Shown: in pieces, positions 57,108 to 64,000 of the stretch
Position numbering within the stretch: the stretch's first letter is position 1
How the letters are laid out: each line of letters opens with the position of its first letter
Origin: DASUPK01 sp963774305
GTDB taxonomy: Bacteria > Actinomycetota > Thermoleophilia > Solirubrobacterales > 70-9
NCBI GenBank assembly: GCA_963774305.1
Contig: CAVZEM010000011.1
Coordinates: 372,001 to 436,000 of the forward strand
DNA: 64,000 nucleotides
Direction: 5' to 3'
Translations under genes and position numbers: made by a program
The notes under the pieces: model-generated
Seen by the model: only the letters and a program-made list of their open reading frames with translations
The model's database searches: none
What the model was told of the DNA's origin: nothing

Positions 57108-57843
57108 ATGCCCGATCCGACCGCACGTAGCGCGCCGGTTGATCCAGAGCATCTCCCCGGTCACCTGCGGCGAGAGTTCCACCGCCTGAACAGGCGAGTG
57201 AAGGAGGGGGATCCGCTGTGGCCAGCGCAGCTCGCCGTGGCCATCGCGATCGCGCTTCATCTGACGCTCTCCGACAAGCTCGTCATCGGTCCGAAGTGGC
57301 TGATCCCGGCGGTCGAGGGACTTCTGCTTCTCACGTTGGTCGTGATCGCGCCCAGGCGGATCTCACGCTCGCGGTGGCGCCATCAGCGCGGTCTGCTCTG
57401 GACGATCCTGGGCCTCGTGACCCTGACCTACTCTGGTCTCTCTCGGCCTTCTCGTGCACTACCTGGTCAGCGGTGGGAAGGTCGGCGGACATGCGCTGAT
57501 CGGCTCGGGGGTGGTGCTCTGGGTCACCAATGTGCTGCTCTTCTCCGTCGTGTACTGGGATCTCGACCGCGGCGGCCCGCTGGATCGCTTTGAGAAGAAC
57601 CGGCCGTGGCCGGACTTCCAGTTCCCCCAGATGGAGAACCCCGAGCTCACGCCGATGGGCACCGGCTGGCAGCCGACCTTCCTCGACTACCTCTACACGT
57701 CCCTGACCAACGCCACGGCGTTCAGCCCGACCGACACGATGCCCGTGACCCAGGTCGCGAAGCTGCTGATGGGCGTACAGGGAACGGCAGCGATCGTCAC
57801 CGTCGGGCTCGTCGTGGCCCGGGCGGTCAACATCCTGGGCTGA
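57108..57843 (+). pseudogene. conserved membrane protein with one frameshift
   Basis: Two frames together encode one protein of about 244 residues. The first (57108 to about 57435) gives VAIAIALHLTLSDKLVIGPKWLIPAVEGLLLLTLVVIAP; the second (from about 57440) gives LVSLGLLVHYLVSGGK, VLWVTNVLLFSVVYWDLDRGGP, PDFQFPQM and FLDYLYTSLTNATAFSPTDTMP. The FTNATAFSPTDT-type segment resembles the pore helix of two-helix ion channels and is conserved in a family of bacterial membrane proteins of unknown function. One extra base near 57435 explains the break. Decay or sequencing error. Confidence 0.8.
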
Positions 57844-57847
57844 CCGG

Positions 57848-58309
57848 CTAGTCGCCCGGTGGGTAGTCGCCGGGTGCCGGCCGCTCGGCGCGCGGGTCGC
57901 GCCCGGGAAGAACGAACTGGGTGACGATCAGGTTCGCCACGGGCTTCTCGCCCTTGCGGATCATCGCCTCGATCACCGCCGTGCTTCGACCGATATGCAG
58001 CGGGCGCGCCTCGCAGATCAGCTCGTCCCCGAGCACACCGGCGGCGAAGACGTTCAGCTTGAGCTCGATCGTCGTGAAGTCGTGGTTGGGCGGCAGCGCG
58101 CGGAAGGTCGCCCAGGCCGCGACCGAATCGCCGAACGCCGTCCAGACCCCGCCGTGGACGAAGCCGCCGGGATGGAGATGGCGCTTGTCGACGACCATCC
58201 GGCCGGTTGAGACCTCGTCGGTGATCTCGACCGGCTCGATCGCCATGTCACCCGGAAAGGTGCCCGGTAGCCAGGTCTTGATGTTCTCGGGGGTGATCTC
58301 CGGGTTCAC
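57848..58309 (-). CDS. PaaI-type hotdog-fold thioesterase
   Basis: A 153-residue hotdog protein. The active-site region is HPGGFVHGGVWTAFGDSVAAWATF, with HGG as in PaaI/4HBT thioesterases, followed by TTIELKLNVFAAGVLGDELICEARPLHIGRST. It should hydrolyse acyl- or aryl-CoA esters. GTG start nine nt after TAAGCT. It is on the same strand as and 12 nt from the enoyl-CoA hydratase gene, which fits a shared acyl-CoA pathway. Confidence 0.88.
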   Translation of the reverse strand: MNPEITPENIKTWLPGTFPGDMAIEPVEITDEVSTGRMVVDKRHLHPGGFVHGGVWTAFGDSVAAWATFRALPPNHDFTTIELKLNVFAAGVLGDELICEARPLHIGRSTAVIEAMIRKGEKPVANLIVTQFVLPGRDPRAERPAPGDYPPGD

Positions 58310-58321
58310 GGGCGCGCAAGC

Positions 58322-59236
58322 TTATTTGAGGCCCATGTCACCGAAGGGCTCGTCGCGCTCGCGGACCGCCTCCTTGAACCCCTTCTCCGCCGCGAGGCGC
58401 TGCCACTCGAAGCCCTCCGGCGTGTGCCGGGCGATCCCGTCGAAGAAGACGCCGAGCGACTGAGTCGCCTGCAGGCCCTGGGCGTAGAGCGCCTGGTTGA
58501 CGAGCAGCTTGTGCATGACGAGCTGGTTGATCGGGATCCGCGCGACCCGGTCGAGCAGGGCCTCGAAGCGCTCATCGAGCTCGGACGCCGGAGCGACCTC
58601 CGACGCCAGACCCCACTCGGCGGCGGTCGTGCCGTCGATCGAGTCGCCGGTGAGCAGCAGGCGCTTGGCCCGGGCCGGCCCGACGCGGTAGGCCCAGAGG
58701 GCGCTGGTGGGGACACCCCAGACTCGGGCCGGCGGGTAACCGATCTTCGCCCTGTCCTCCACGACCAGCAGGTCCGAGCAGAGCGCCATGTCGGTGCCGC
58801 CCGCGACGCAGTAGCCGTGGACCTTGCAGATCGTCGGCTTCTCGGAGTGGAAGAGGCTCATGAAGCCGCGCAGGTTGCGGCTCATCATCTGGTAGTCGAC
58901 GACGGGGTCCCAGGTGCCATCGGGGTCGTGATTCCGAGCCTGGACCGTCGGGTCGAGCGGCGACCCGGCGGGAGCATCGGGTTGCGCGACGCCCTCCATG
59001 TCCCGCTCGGCCGACGCCACCAGGTCGTACCCGCCGCAGAAGCCGGAGCCGTTGCCGGCCAGCGCGATTACGTGGACCGCCGGATCGAGGTTCGCCCGCT
59101 CGACGCAGGCGGCGAGCTCGCGCGGCATCTCGAGGGTGATCCCGTTGCCGCGCTCGGGCCGGTTCAGGGTGATCCGGGCGATCCGCCCCGTCACCTCGTA
59201 GGTCAGCGTCTCGAGCGTTTCGATCCGTGGATTCAA
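58322..59236 (-). CDS. enoyl-CoA hydratase/isomerase family protein
   Basis: A 304-residue crotonase-fold protein. It opens with YEVTGRIARITLNRPERGNGITLEM, the oxyanion hole is GNGSGFCGGYDLV and KVHGYCVAGGTDMALCSDLLV. A 40-residue insertion (residues 80-120, SAERDMEGVAQPDAP...DPVVDYQMMSRN) is typical of the larger actinobacterial EchA subfamily. The two usual catalytic Glu are not both evident (C-terminal to the second oxyanion motif the sequence is KIGYPPARVWGVP), so the reaction may be isomerisation or other crotonase chemistry. TTG start. Confidence 0.87.
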   Translation of the reverse strand: MNPRIETLETLTYEVTGRIARITLNRPERGNGITLEMPRELAACVERANLDPAVHVIALAGNGSGFCGGYDLVASAERDMEGVAQPDAPAGSPLDPTVQARNHDPDGTWDPVVDYQMMSRNLRGFMSLFHSEKPTICKVHGYCVAGGTDMALCSDLLVVEDRAKIGYPPARVWGVPTSALWAYRVGPARAKRLLLTGDSIDGTTAAEWGLASEVAPASELDERFEALLDRVARIPINQLVMHKLLVNQALYAQGLQATQSLGVFFDGIARHTPEGFEWQRLAAEKGFKEAVRERDEPFGDMGLK

Positions 59237-59273
59237 TCAGCGCCGATGACCTGGGCCCGCTTTCGAGGTCGTA

Positions 59274-60302
59274 ATGGCGAAGATGTCCACGTTGGCGAAG
59301 TCGAACTACACGACGCTCGAGGTCGCGGGACGCGAGGTCCGTCTGTCGAACCCGGACAAGCTCTTCTTCCCGAAGCCGAAGTTCACGAAGCTCGACCTCG
59401 CCGAGTACTACATGGCTGTCGAGGATGCGGCCGTCAACCAACTGCGCGAGCGGCCGGGCACGATGAAGCGCTTCGTCGACGGCGTCGACGGCGAGTTCTT
59501 CTTCCAGAAGCGGGTTCCTAAGGGAGCCCCCGACTGGCTGCAGACCGCCACGTTCACCTTCCCGAGCGGGCGGACCGCCACCGAGCTGGTGGCAAACGAC
59601 GCCGCTCACCTCGTCTGGGCGGTGAACCTCGGGGTCGTCGACTTCAACCCGCACCCGGTGCGGCGCAACGACCTGGACAACCCGGACGAGCTCCGCGTCG
59701 ACCTCGACCCGATGCCCGGGGTGCGCTGGAACACCGTGCGCAAGGTGGCGATGTGCGTCAAGGACGTGCTCGAGGAGCACGGTCTGGTCGGCTTCCCGAA
59801 GACGTCCGGCTCGCGCGGGATCCACGTCAACGTCCGCATCGAGCCCCGCTGGGACTACATCGAGGTACGGCGCGCGGCCCTCGCCCTCGCCCGCGAGGTC
59901 GAGCGGCGAGTGCCCAAGAACGCCACCAGCAAGTGGTGGAAGGAGGAGCGCCACGGGGTCTTCGTCGACTACAACCAGAACGCCCGCGACCGGACGATCG
60001 CGTCGGGCTATTCGGTGAGGCCGGTGCCGGATGCTCGCGTCTGCTGCCCGCTCGATTGGGGCGAGGTCCCGGACGTCGATCCCTCCGAGCTGCGGCTCGA
60101 CACGGTGCCCGACCGCGTCAGCAAGAAGGGCGACCCCTCGGCGGACATCGACAAGCACGCCGGATCGCTCGACCAGCTCCTCGACCTGGCGCGCCGCGAC
60201 GAGGAGGGCGGTCTCGGCGACGCGCCCTGGCCTCCCCACTTCGCGAAGCAGCGAGGCGAGCCCAAGCGGGTCCAGCCCAGCCGGGCCCGGAAGACGTCGT
60301 GA
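59274..60302 (+). CDS. ligD: LigD-type polymerase/primase domain protein
   Basis: A 342-residue archaeo-eukaryotic-primase-like polymerase (LigD POL). Seen are LSNPDKLFFP at the start, DGVDGEFFFQKRVPKG, the catalytic DxD in RVDLDPMPG (Asp-143 and Asp-145), and KTSGSRGIHVNVRI with the invariant His. It adds ribonucleotides during non-homologous end joining. In mycobacteria it is fused to ligase and nuclease domains; here it stands alone and an ATP-dependent ligase is encoded 1 kb away on the other strand. No Ku gene is in the window. Confidence 0.93.
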   Translation: MAKMSTLAKSNYTTLEVAGREVRLSNPDKLFFPKPKFTKLDLAEYYMAVEDAAVNQLRERPGTMKRFVDGVDGEFFFQKRVPKGAPDWLQTATFTFPSGRTATELVANDAAHLVWAVNLGVVDFNPHPVRRNDLDNPDELRVDLDPMPGVRWNTVRKVAMCVKDVLEEHGLVGFPKTSGSRGIHVNVRIEPRWDYIEVRRAALALAREVERRVPKNATSKWWKEERHGVFVDYNQNARDRTIASGYSVRPVPDARVCCPLDWGEVPDVDPSELRLDTVPDRVSKKGDPSADIDKHAGSLDQLLDLARRDEEGGLGDAPWPPHFAKQRGEPKRVQPSRARKTS

Positions 60303-60352
60303 GGGTCCTCCCGCCCTAATGCCGGCCCCGGCGCGGGCCGATGGATTGACGC

Positions 60353-61081
60353 ATGGATGCGAACCAATACGTGCTCGCCCACGGCATGCGCCAGACGCGC
60401 TCGATACTCGAGCGCTGGGGCGAGGACCCATGGCCGGTCATCCGCACGTGGCTCGTGGGCGCCGTGCTGATCGCGCTCGGCCTGCTCGCCGGCGTGACGG
60501 TTGCGGCATCCTTGATCAAGCCCGACTACGGCTTTCACTACGGCCCGACGGCCCATGGCGGTCCGAGTCCCGATCGGGTGCTCGGCGTGCTCGGCCGCAA
60601 CTCGCTGGTCCTGGCGCTGCACGCGTTCGCCTGCATCGCCGGCTTCATCGCGGGGGCGACGCTGCCGCTCTCCGCGGCGCGCCGTAAGGGGCTCTCCCGT
60701 CTGGTCCACGAGAAGGCGCGCCCGATCGCCTTCGCCTGGGTGATCGGGGTGACCTGCTTCTCACTGCTCACCCAGACTCTCGCGCTCGGTGTGGTCGGCT
60801 CGACCATCTCATGGGACCTCGGTGTCTCGGTCCCGCTGCTCGTCACGACCGCCGTTCCGCACGCGCTGTTGGAGCTCACCGCGGTGTTCCTGCCGCTTGC
60901 CGCCTGGACGATCGCGTCCCGCAAGGGCGAGTGGGATCAGCTCCTGGCGGCGACGGTCGTGACCGTGGCGATCGCAATCCCGATGCTCCTGGTCGCGGCG
61001 ACCTGGGAGGTCTACGTCTGGCCTCACCTCCTCCACGCCGTCGCCCCCACCCAGGCCATCCACTGGGGACCAACCGGCTGA
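60353..61081 (+). CDS. SpoIIM-family membrane protein
   Basis: A 242-residue protein with five or six membrane helices. It has the stage II sporulation protein M/DUF95 arrangement: an N-terminal cytoplasmic helix, NSLVLALHAFACIAGFIAGATLPLSAARRKG, and PHALLELTAVFLPLAAWTIASRKGEWDQLL. SpoIIM homologues occur widely in non-sporulating bacteria, often beside RDD-family proteins or vWFA proteins; none is here. Role unknown. Confidence 0.8.
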   Translation: MDANQYVLAHGMRQTRSILERWGEDPWPVIRTWLVGAVLIALGLLAGVTVAASLIKPDYGFHYGPTAHGGPSPDRVLGVLGRNSLVLALHAFACIAGFIAGATLPLSAARRKGLSRLVHEKARPIAFAWVIGVTCFSLLTQTLALGVVGSTISWDLGVSVPLLVTTAVPHALLELTAVFLPLAAWTIASRKGEWDQLLAATVVTVAIAIPMLLVAATWEVYVWPHLLHAVAPTQAIHWGPTG

Positions 61082-61093
61082 GCCGCGTCCCGC

Positions 61094-61246
61094 CTAGGGA
61101 TCGGCCAGGTTCCAGTTGAAGTGCGAGTCGTAGAGCGTGTTGCTGAACGTGCTCGAGCCCTGGTAGCTGCCACGCGCCATCGTCTGCTCCGGGGTCACGG
61201 TGTAGATCAGCAATGCGTCGAAGCAACCCTGGACGATGCGCCCACG
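61094..61246 (-). pseudogene. C-terminal gene remnant
   Basis: A short frame of 50 codons reads GRIVQGCFDALLIYTVTPEQ and then TFSNTLYDSHFNWNLADP before a TAG stop. It has protein-like composition but no ATG, GTG or Shine-Dalgarno at its head and begins right after a TAA. It looks like the last part of a longer gene. I do not recognise the parent. Confidence 0.4.
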
Positions 61247-61297
61247 TTAGGAAGGGGCGCTCATCAAACGCTCATCAGCCCCAGGCGCCGTGCGCGC

Positions 61298-62266
61298 CTA
61301 GACCAGCTGGTCGATCTTGCAGTCCTTCGGCGCCTTGTCGTCGCGCCAGCGGACGATCTTGGAGCCGTGCCTGATGCGGCCGCCGCTCGTGTGGTCGTAG
61401 GTGACCTCGACGACGAGCTCCGGGCGCAGGGCGAACCACTCCAGGTCGCGGTTCGCGTCCCAGCGGCTCGGATCGCCCGATCCCTTCTCGCCGGTCTCGT
61501 ACGGCTTCAGCGTCTCGACGAGCTCGCGCTTCTCCTTCGCCTTCAGCCCCGAGGTGTGGCCGATGGGACGCAGCTTCCCCTTCTCGTAGAGCCCGAGGAT
61601 CAGGGACCCGACAGTGCCCTTCTCTTTCCCAGGCCGCCAGCCGACGATCACGCAGTCGATCGTCCGCACTCGCTTCACCTTCACCATGCCCTTGCGCTGG
61701 CCCGGCTTGTAGATCGCGTCGAGCTCCTTGGCGATCACCCCCTCGCCGGAGAGCAGCAGGGGCTCCGCCCTCTCGGCGGTCTTGACGAGAGGCGTCAGCT
61801 CCACCGAGCCGGAAGCGCTCTTCTTGCGGCCCGGCGCTCCGGCGATCAGCTCCTCGAGCGCCGCGCGGCGCTCCGCGAAGGGCTTGCCGGTCAGCTTGCG
61901 GCGGTCCACCGCGAGCAGGTCGAACGCCCGGAAGAGCGCCGGAGTCTTCTCGGCGAGCATCTTCACACGCGACTCCGCCGGGTGGAGCCGGTTCTGCAGC
62001 AGGTCGAACTCCTCCACCCCGTCCTCCCCGATGATCACCAGCTCGCCGTCGAGGACGTAGCGGCCCTCGGGGAATTCGACCTCAGGGAAGTAGCGCCGCA
62101 GCGGCTTGCCGCCGCGGGACTGGAGGTAGACGTCATCTCCGTCAATGAATGCGAGCGCACGAAAGCCGTCGTACTTGGGCTCGTACACCCAGTCCTCGCC
62201 CTCCGGCAGCACCTTGCGAGAGAGGGCGAGCTGGGGCTGGATCGGAGGCTTCAGCGGCAGGGCCAT
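61298..62266 (-). CDS. ATP-dependent DNA ligase, LigD/LigC-like
   Basis: A 322-residue ATP-dependent ligase: adenylation motif EPKYDGFRAL (Lys-31), motif III FRAFDLLAVD, motif IV GVIAKELDAIYKPGQR and motif V MVKVKRVRTIDCVIVGW, followed by an OB-fold (GSLILGLYEKGKLRPIGHTSG). The position of the domain and the EVTYDHTSGGRIRHGSKIVRWRDDKAP end match the ligase part of actinobacterial LigD and LigC. ATG at 62266 lies eight nt after a TAGGAT box. Works with the polymerase at 59.3 kb in end joining, by inference. Confidence 0.93.
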   Translation of the reverse strand: MALPLKPPIQPQLALSRKVLPEGEDWVYEPKYDGFRALAFIDGDDVYLQSRGGKPLRRYFPEVEFPEGRYVLDGELVIIGEDGVEEFDLLQNRLHPAESRVKMLAEKTPALFRAFDLLAVDRRKLTGKPFAERRAALEELIAGAPGRKKSASGSVELTPLVKTAERAEPLLLSGEGVIAKELDAIYKPGQRKGMVKVKRVRTIDCVIVGWRPGKEKGTVGSLILGLYEKGKLRPIGHTSGLKAKEKRELVETLKPYETGEKGSGDPSRWDANRDLEWFALRPELVVEVTYDHTSGGRIRHGSKIVRWRDDKAPKDCKIDQLV

Positions 62267-62274
62267 GTGAGGCG

Positions 62275-62295
62275 ATCCTATTAGCGCCATAGCAT
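62275..62295. promoter_or_regulatory. divergent leaderless promoters of the ligase and lhgO genes
   Basis: TAGGAT on the minus strand (62280-62275, eight nt before the ligase ATG) and TAGCAT on the plus strand (62290-62295, seven nt before the lhgO ATG). Only 36 bp lie between the two start codons. Confidence 0.5.
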
Positions 62296-62302
62296 CGGCC
62301 AG

Positions 62303-63511
62303 ATGACTGACCCACCCGCCAGGTGCGACGTCCTCGTGATCGGCGGCGGCATCCTCGGGCTCGCGGTCGCCCGCGAGCTGCTCATCCGGCATCCCAGCTC
62401 CACCCTCTGCGTGCTGGAGCGCGAGGACCGGCTTGCCGCGCACCAGACCTCCCACTCGAGCGGCGTGATCCACGCGGGCATCTACTACGCGCCCGGATCG
62501 CTGAAGGCGCGGCTCTGCGTCGAGGGGGCCCGGCTGCTCTATGCGTATTGCGACGAGCGCGGGATCGAGGCGCGCCGCGACGGCAAGCTGATCGTCGCCG
62601 CCGACGAGAGTGAGCTGCCGCGCCTCGACGGGCTCGAGCGACGCGGCCGTGAGAACGAGGTCCCCGGGCTGCGCCGGATAGGCGGCGACGCGATCTCGGA
62701 GATAGAGCCGCACGCCCGGGGCGTGGCCGCGCTGCACTCACCCGAGACCGGGGTGGTCGACTTCGCTCGGGTCGCCGCCTCTTATGCGAGCGACGTCGAG
62801 CAGGCCGGCGGTACCGTCGTGACGGGCGCCGGGGTCCGAACCCTCACCCCCCAGCGCGAGAGCATCACCGTCGCGCATGAGCGCGGCCGCACCGAGGCGG
62901 GGTTCGTGGTGAGCTGCGCCGGGGCGTGGTCCGACCGGCTCGCGGTCGCCGCCGGCGCTCCGGCCGAGCCGCGAATCGTCCCCTTCCGCGGCGGCTACCT
63001 CCGCCTGCGCCCGGAACGGAGGGAGCTGGTGCGCGCCAGCATCTACCCCGTCCCGGATCCCGACCTGCCGTTCCTCGGCGGCCACCTGACCAGGACGATC
63101 GACGGCGAGGTCCTGCTCGGGCCGTCCGCGCTGATGGTGGGCGCGCGGGACGCCTACCGGGTCGCGCGGCTGCGCGCCCGCGATCTCAGCTCCAACCTCA
63201 GCTGGCCCGGGACCTGGAAGCTGATGCGGCGCTTCTGGCGCACCGGGCTGACCGAGATCCGGCACGCCGCCAGCAGGCGCTCCTTCGTCTCGGACCTGCG
63301 CCGCTTCGTCCCGGAGCTCGGCGTCCGGGACGTCCTGCCCGGCCCCTCGGGGATTCGCGCCCAGGCGCTCGACCGCGACGGCAGGCTGGTCGACGACTTC
63401 GTGCTGCACCGGACCGAGCGCGCCCTGCACGTTCGCAACGCCCCCTCCCCGGCCGCGACGTCATCGCTCGCCCTGGCGAAGTTGATCGCCGACGAAACGG
63501 AGCGCCGCTAG
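62303..63511 (+). CDS. lhgO: L-2-hydroxyglutarate oxidase
   Basis: A 402-residue FAD enzyme of the DAO family. The dinucleotide motif is DVLVIGGGILGLAVARELL, followed by HQTSHSSGVIHAGIYYAPGSLKARLCVEGARL, a hallmark of LhgO, and GIRAQALDRDGRLVDDFVL near the C-terminus. It oxidises L-2-hydroxyglutarate to 2-oxoglutarate, a metabolite-repair reaction. Full length. The stop overlaps the convergent small membrane protein gene by 4 nt. Confidence 0.93.
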   Translation: MTDPPARCDVLVIGGGILGLAVARELLIRHPSSTLCVLEREDRLAAHQTSHSSGVIHAGIYYAPGSLKARLCVEGARLLYAYCDERGIEARRDGKLIVAADESELPRLDGLERRGRENEVPGLRRIGGDAISEIEPHARGVAALHSPETGVVDFARVAASYASDVEQAGGTVVTGAGVRTLTPQRESITVAHERGRTEAGFVVSCAGAWSDRLAVAAGAPAEPRIVPFRGGYLRLRPERRELVRASIYPVPDPDLPFLGGHLTRTIDGEVLLGPSALMVGARDAYRVARLRARDLSSNLSWPGTWKLMRRFWRTGLTEIRHAASRRSFVSDLRRFVPELGVRDVLPGPSGIRAQALDRDGRLVDDFVLHRTERALHVRNAPSPAATSSLALAKLIADETERR

Positions 63512-63756
63512 CAGCCGCCGACCAGCAGGAAGATCAGCACGATCACGGCGATCACGGCGGCGCCCGCAATCAGCCTGCGTCGCATGTAGACGTCGGGACC
63601 GCCGTAGTGATGACTCATCGGGCCGTCCGCGCCGCGTGGCCCGCTGCCTCCGAGCAGCTCCTCGTCGCCCGTGGCGGGCGGCTCATCCGAGCGTGCGCGT
63701 GCGCGCGCCTCGGCGGCGGCCTTCCTCTCCTCTGGGCTTCTCCCACTCGACTCCAT
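63508..63756 (-). CDS. small tail-anchored-like membrane protein
   Basis: An 82-residue protein with a charged N-terminus (EERKAAAEARARARSDE) and one C-terminal membrane helix (LIAGAAVIAVIVLIFLLVGGC) that ends two residues from the stop. This is the topology of tail-anchored proteins, the clients of Get3-type ATPases such as the pair at 12.5-14.5 kb, though a link is only conjecture. Function unknown. Confidence 0.68.
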   Translation of the reverse strand: MESSGRSPEERKAAAEARARARSDEPPATGDEELLGGSGPRGADGPMSHHYGGPDVYMRRRLIAGAAVIAVIVLIFLLVGGC

Positions 63757-63760
63757 GCGC

Positions 63761-64000
63761 TCAGCCTAAGGGGATTGATACCCCAAGATCGTTCAATGTC
63801 AGAGCCAAATCCCGGATTGGGCGAAAACCTCCACCGGCCGGAATCGTGATCCTCTGCGGCTCCCCTACGTCGCTGATCACCACGTCCAGATCGAGCGCGA
63901 TGGAGGTCGCTCCTCCAAACCCCGAGCTCCCCGGCGGGACGCCCAATACGGCGCCTACCTCGAGCTCGTGCAGGACGCGGTCGTCGTAGCCGACACAGGC
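63761..64000 (-). CDS. uncharacterised protein (5' end outside window)
   Basis: The frame is open to the end of the window, giving the last 79 residues of a larger protein: GYDDRVLHELEVGAVLGVPPG, then TSIALDLDVVISDVGEPQRITIPAGGGFRPI and a stop at 63761. The sequence has a normal codon pattern and continues upstream without a start, so it is a real partial gene. No family recognised. Confidence 0.6.
   Translation of the reverse strand, partial: ACVGYDDRVLHELEVGAVLGVPPGSSGFGGATSIALDLDVVISDVGEPQRITIPAGGGFRPIRDLALTLNDLGVSIPLG

Noticed and set aside
1..64000. tRNA, rRNA, insertion sequences or prophage
   Set aside because: No T-loop plus acceptor pattern, no rRNA-like stretch, no transposase or integrase, and no phage structural gene was found by eye. 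A tRNAscan-SE run would be decisive for tRNAs.

Overview
This is a high-GC, gene-dense stretch of a bacterial chromosome. It reads as a deep-branching actinobacterium, most likely Thermoleophilia (Solirubrobacterales-like). That assignment is an inference from gene content: two F420-type luciferase-like oxidoreductases, a Get3/ArsA ATPase pair, a CtpE-like P-type ATPase, DipZ, ergothioneine genes, a class II fructose bisphosphatase, several small exported proteins with a lysine-rich, cysteine-bracketed linker, and many start codons placed 5-11 nt after a TANNNT -10 box (leaderless mRNAs). No rRNA, tRNA, CRISPR array, insertion sequence or prophage was seen.

Layout. 1-9.6 kb: the tail of a DrrAB-type ABC exporter, a methyltransferase, a DksA-like protein without zinc ligands, an AbiEi/DUF559 protein, DipZ, an adenylate cyclase divergent from a Lon-substrate-domain protein, gamma-glutamyltransferase and an exported protein. 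9.6-16.4 kb: ftsZ with a long proline-rich N-terminus, coupled to a ParA ATPase, divergent from two coupled ArsA/Get3 ATPases across a 161-bp palindrome, then a large uncharacterised protein. 16.7-33 kb: a complete type IV pilus locus, all on the minus strand (PilT, a thioredoxin-like membrane protein, PilB, PilT, PilC, PilA, three minor prepilins, PilD, PilM, PilN, PilO and a PilP-position protein). The pilA leader carries a class I cyclic-di-GMP riboswitch behind a sigma28/WhiG-like promoter, and PilB has an N-terminal MshEN-like domain, so c-di-GMP probably controls pili at more than one level. 33-38.9 kb: rpoD with an attenuator-like leader, YihY, glpX, an F420-type oxidoreductase and PadR. 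38.9-46.3 kb: carotenoid oxygenase and egtD (both frameshifted), egtB, two exported paralogues, an SDR, a TadE-like protein, LapA and a SnoaL protein. 46.3-50.8 kb: the three-gene proton-translocating transhydrogenase and a second F420-type oxidoreductase. 50.8-57.8 kb: an Ig-repeat exported protein, a Xre-RES toxin-antitoxin pair, the CtpE-like ATPase coupled to pyruvate kinase, and a frameshifted membrane protein. 57.8-64 kb: thioesterase, enoyl-CoA hydratase, separate LigD-type polymerase and ligase genes, a SpoIIM-family protein, LhgO, and a gene running off the end.

The most unusual signals are regulatory or repeat-like: the riboswitch plus WhiG-like promoter at pilA; a shared two-part motif before pilM and pilV; the exactly centred palindrome between parA and arsA; a three-copy repeat of about 100 nt lying at gene ends; a 33-nt repeat that also sits in frame inside a protein gene; and a short terminated transcript upstream of rpoD. 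At least four frameshifts (three within 600 bp) may be sequencing errors rather than true gene decay.
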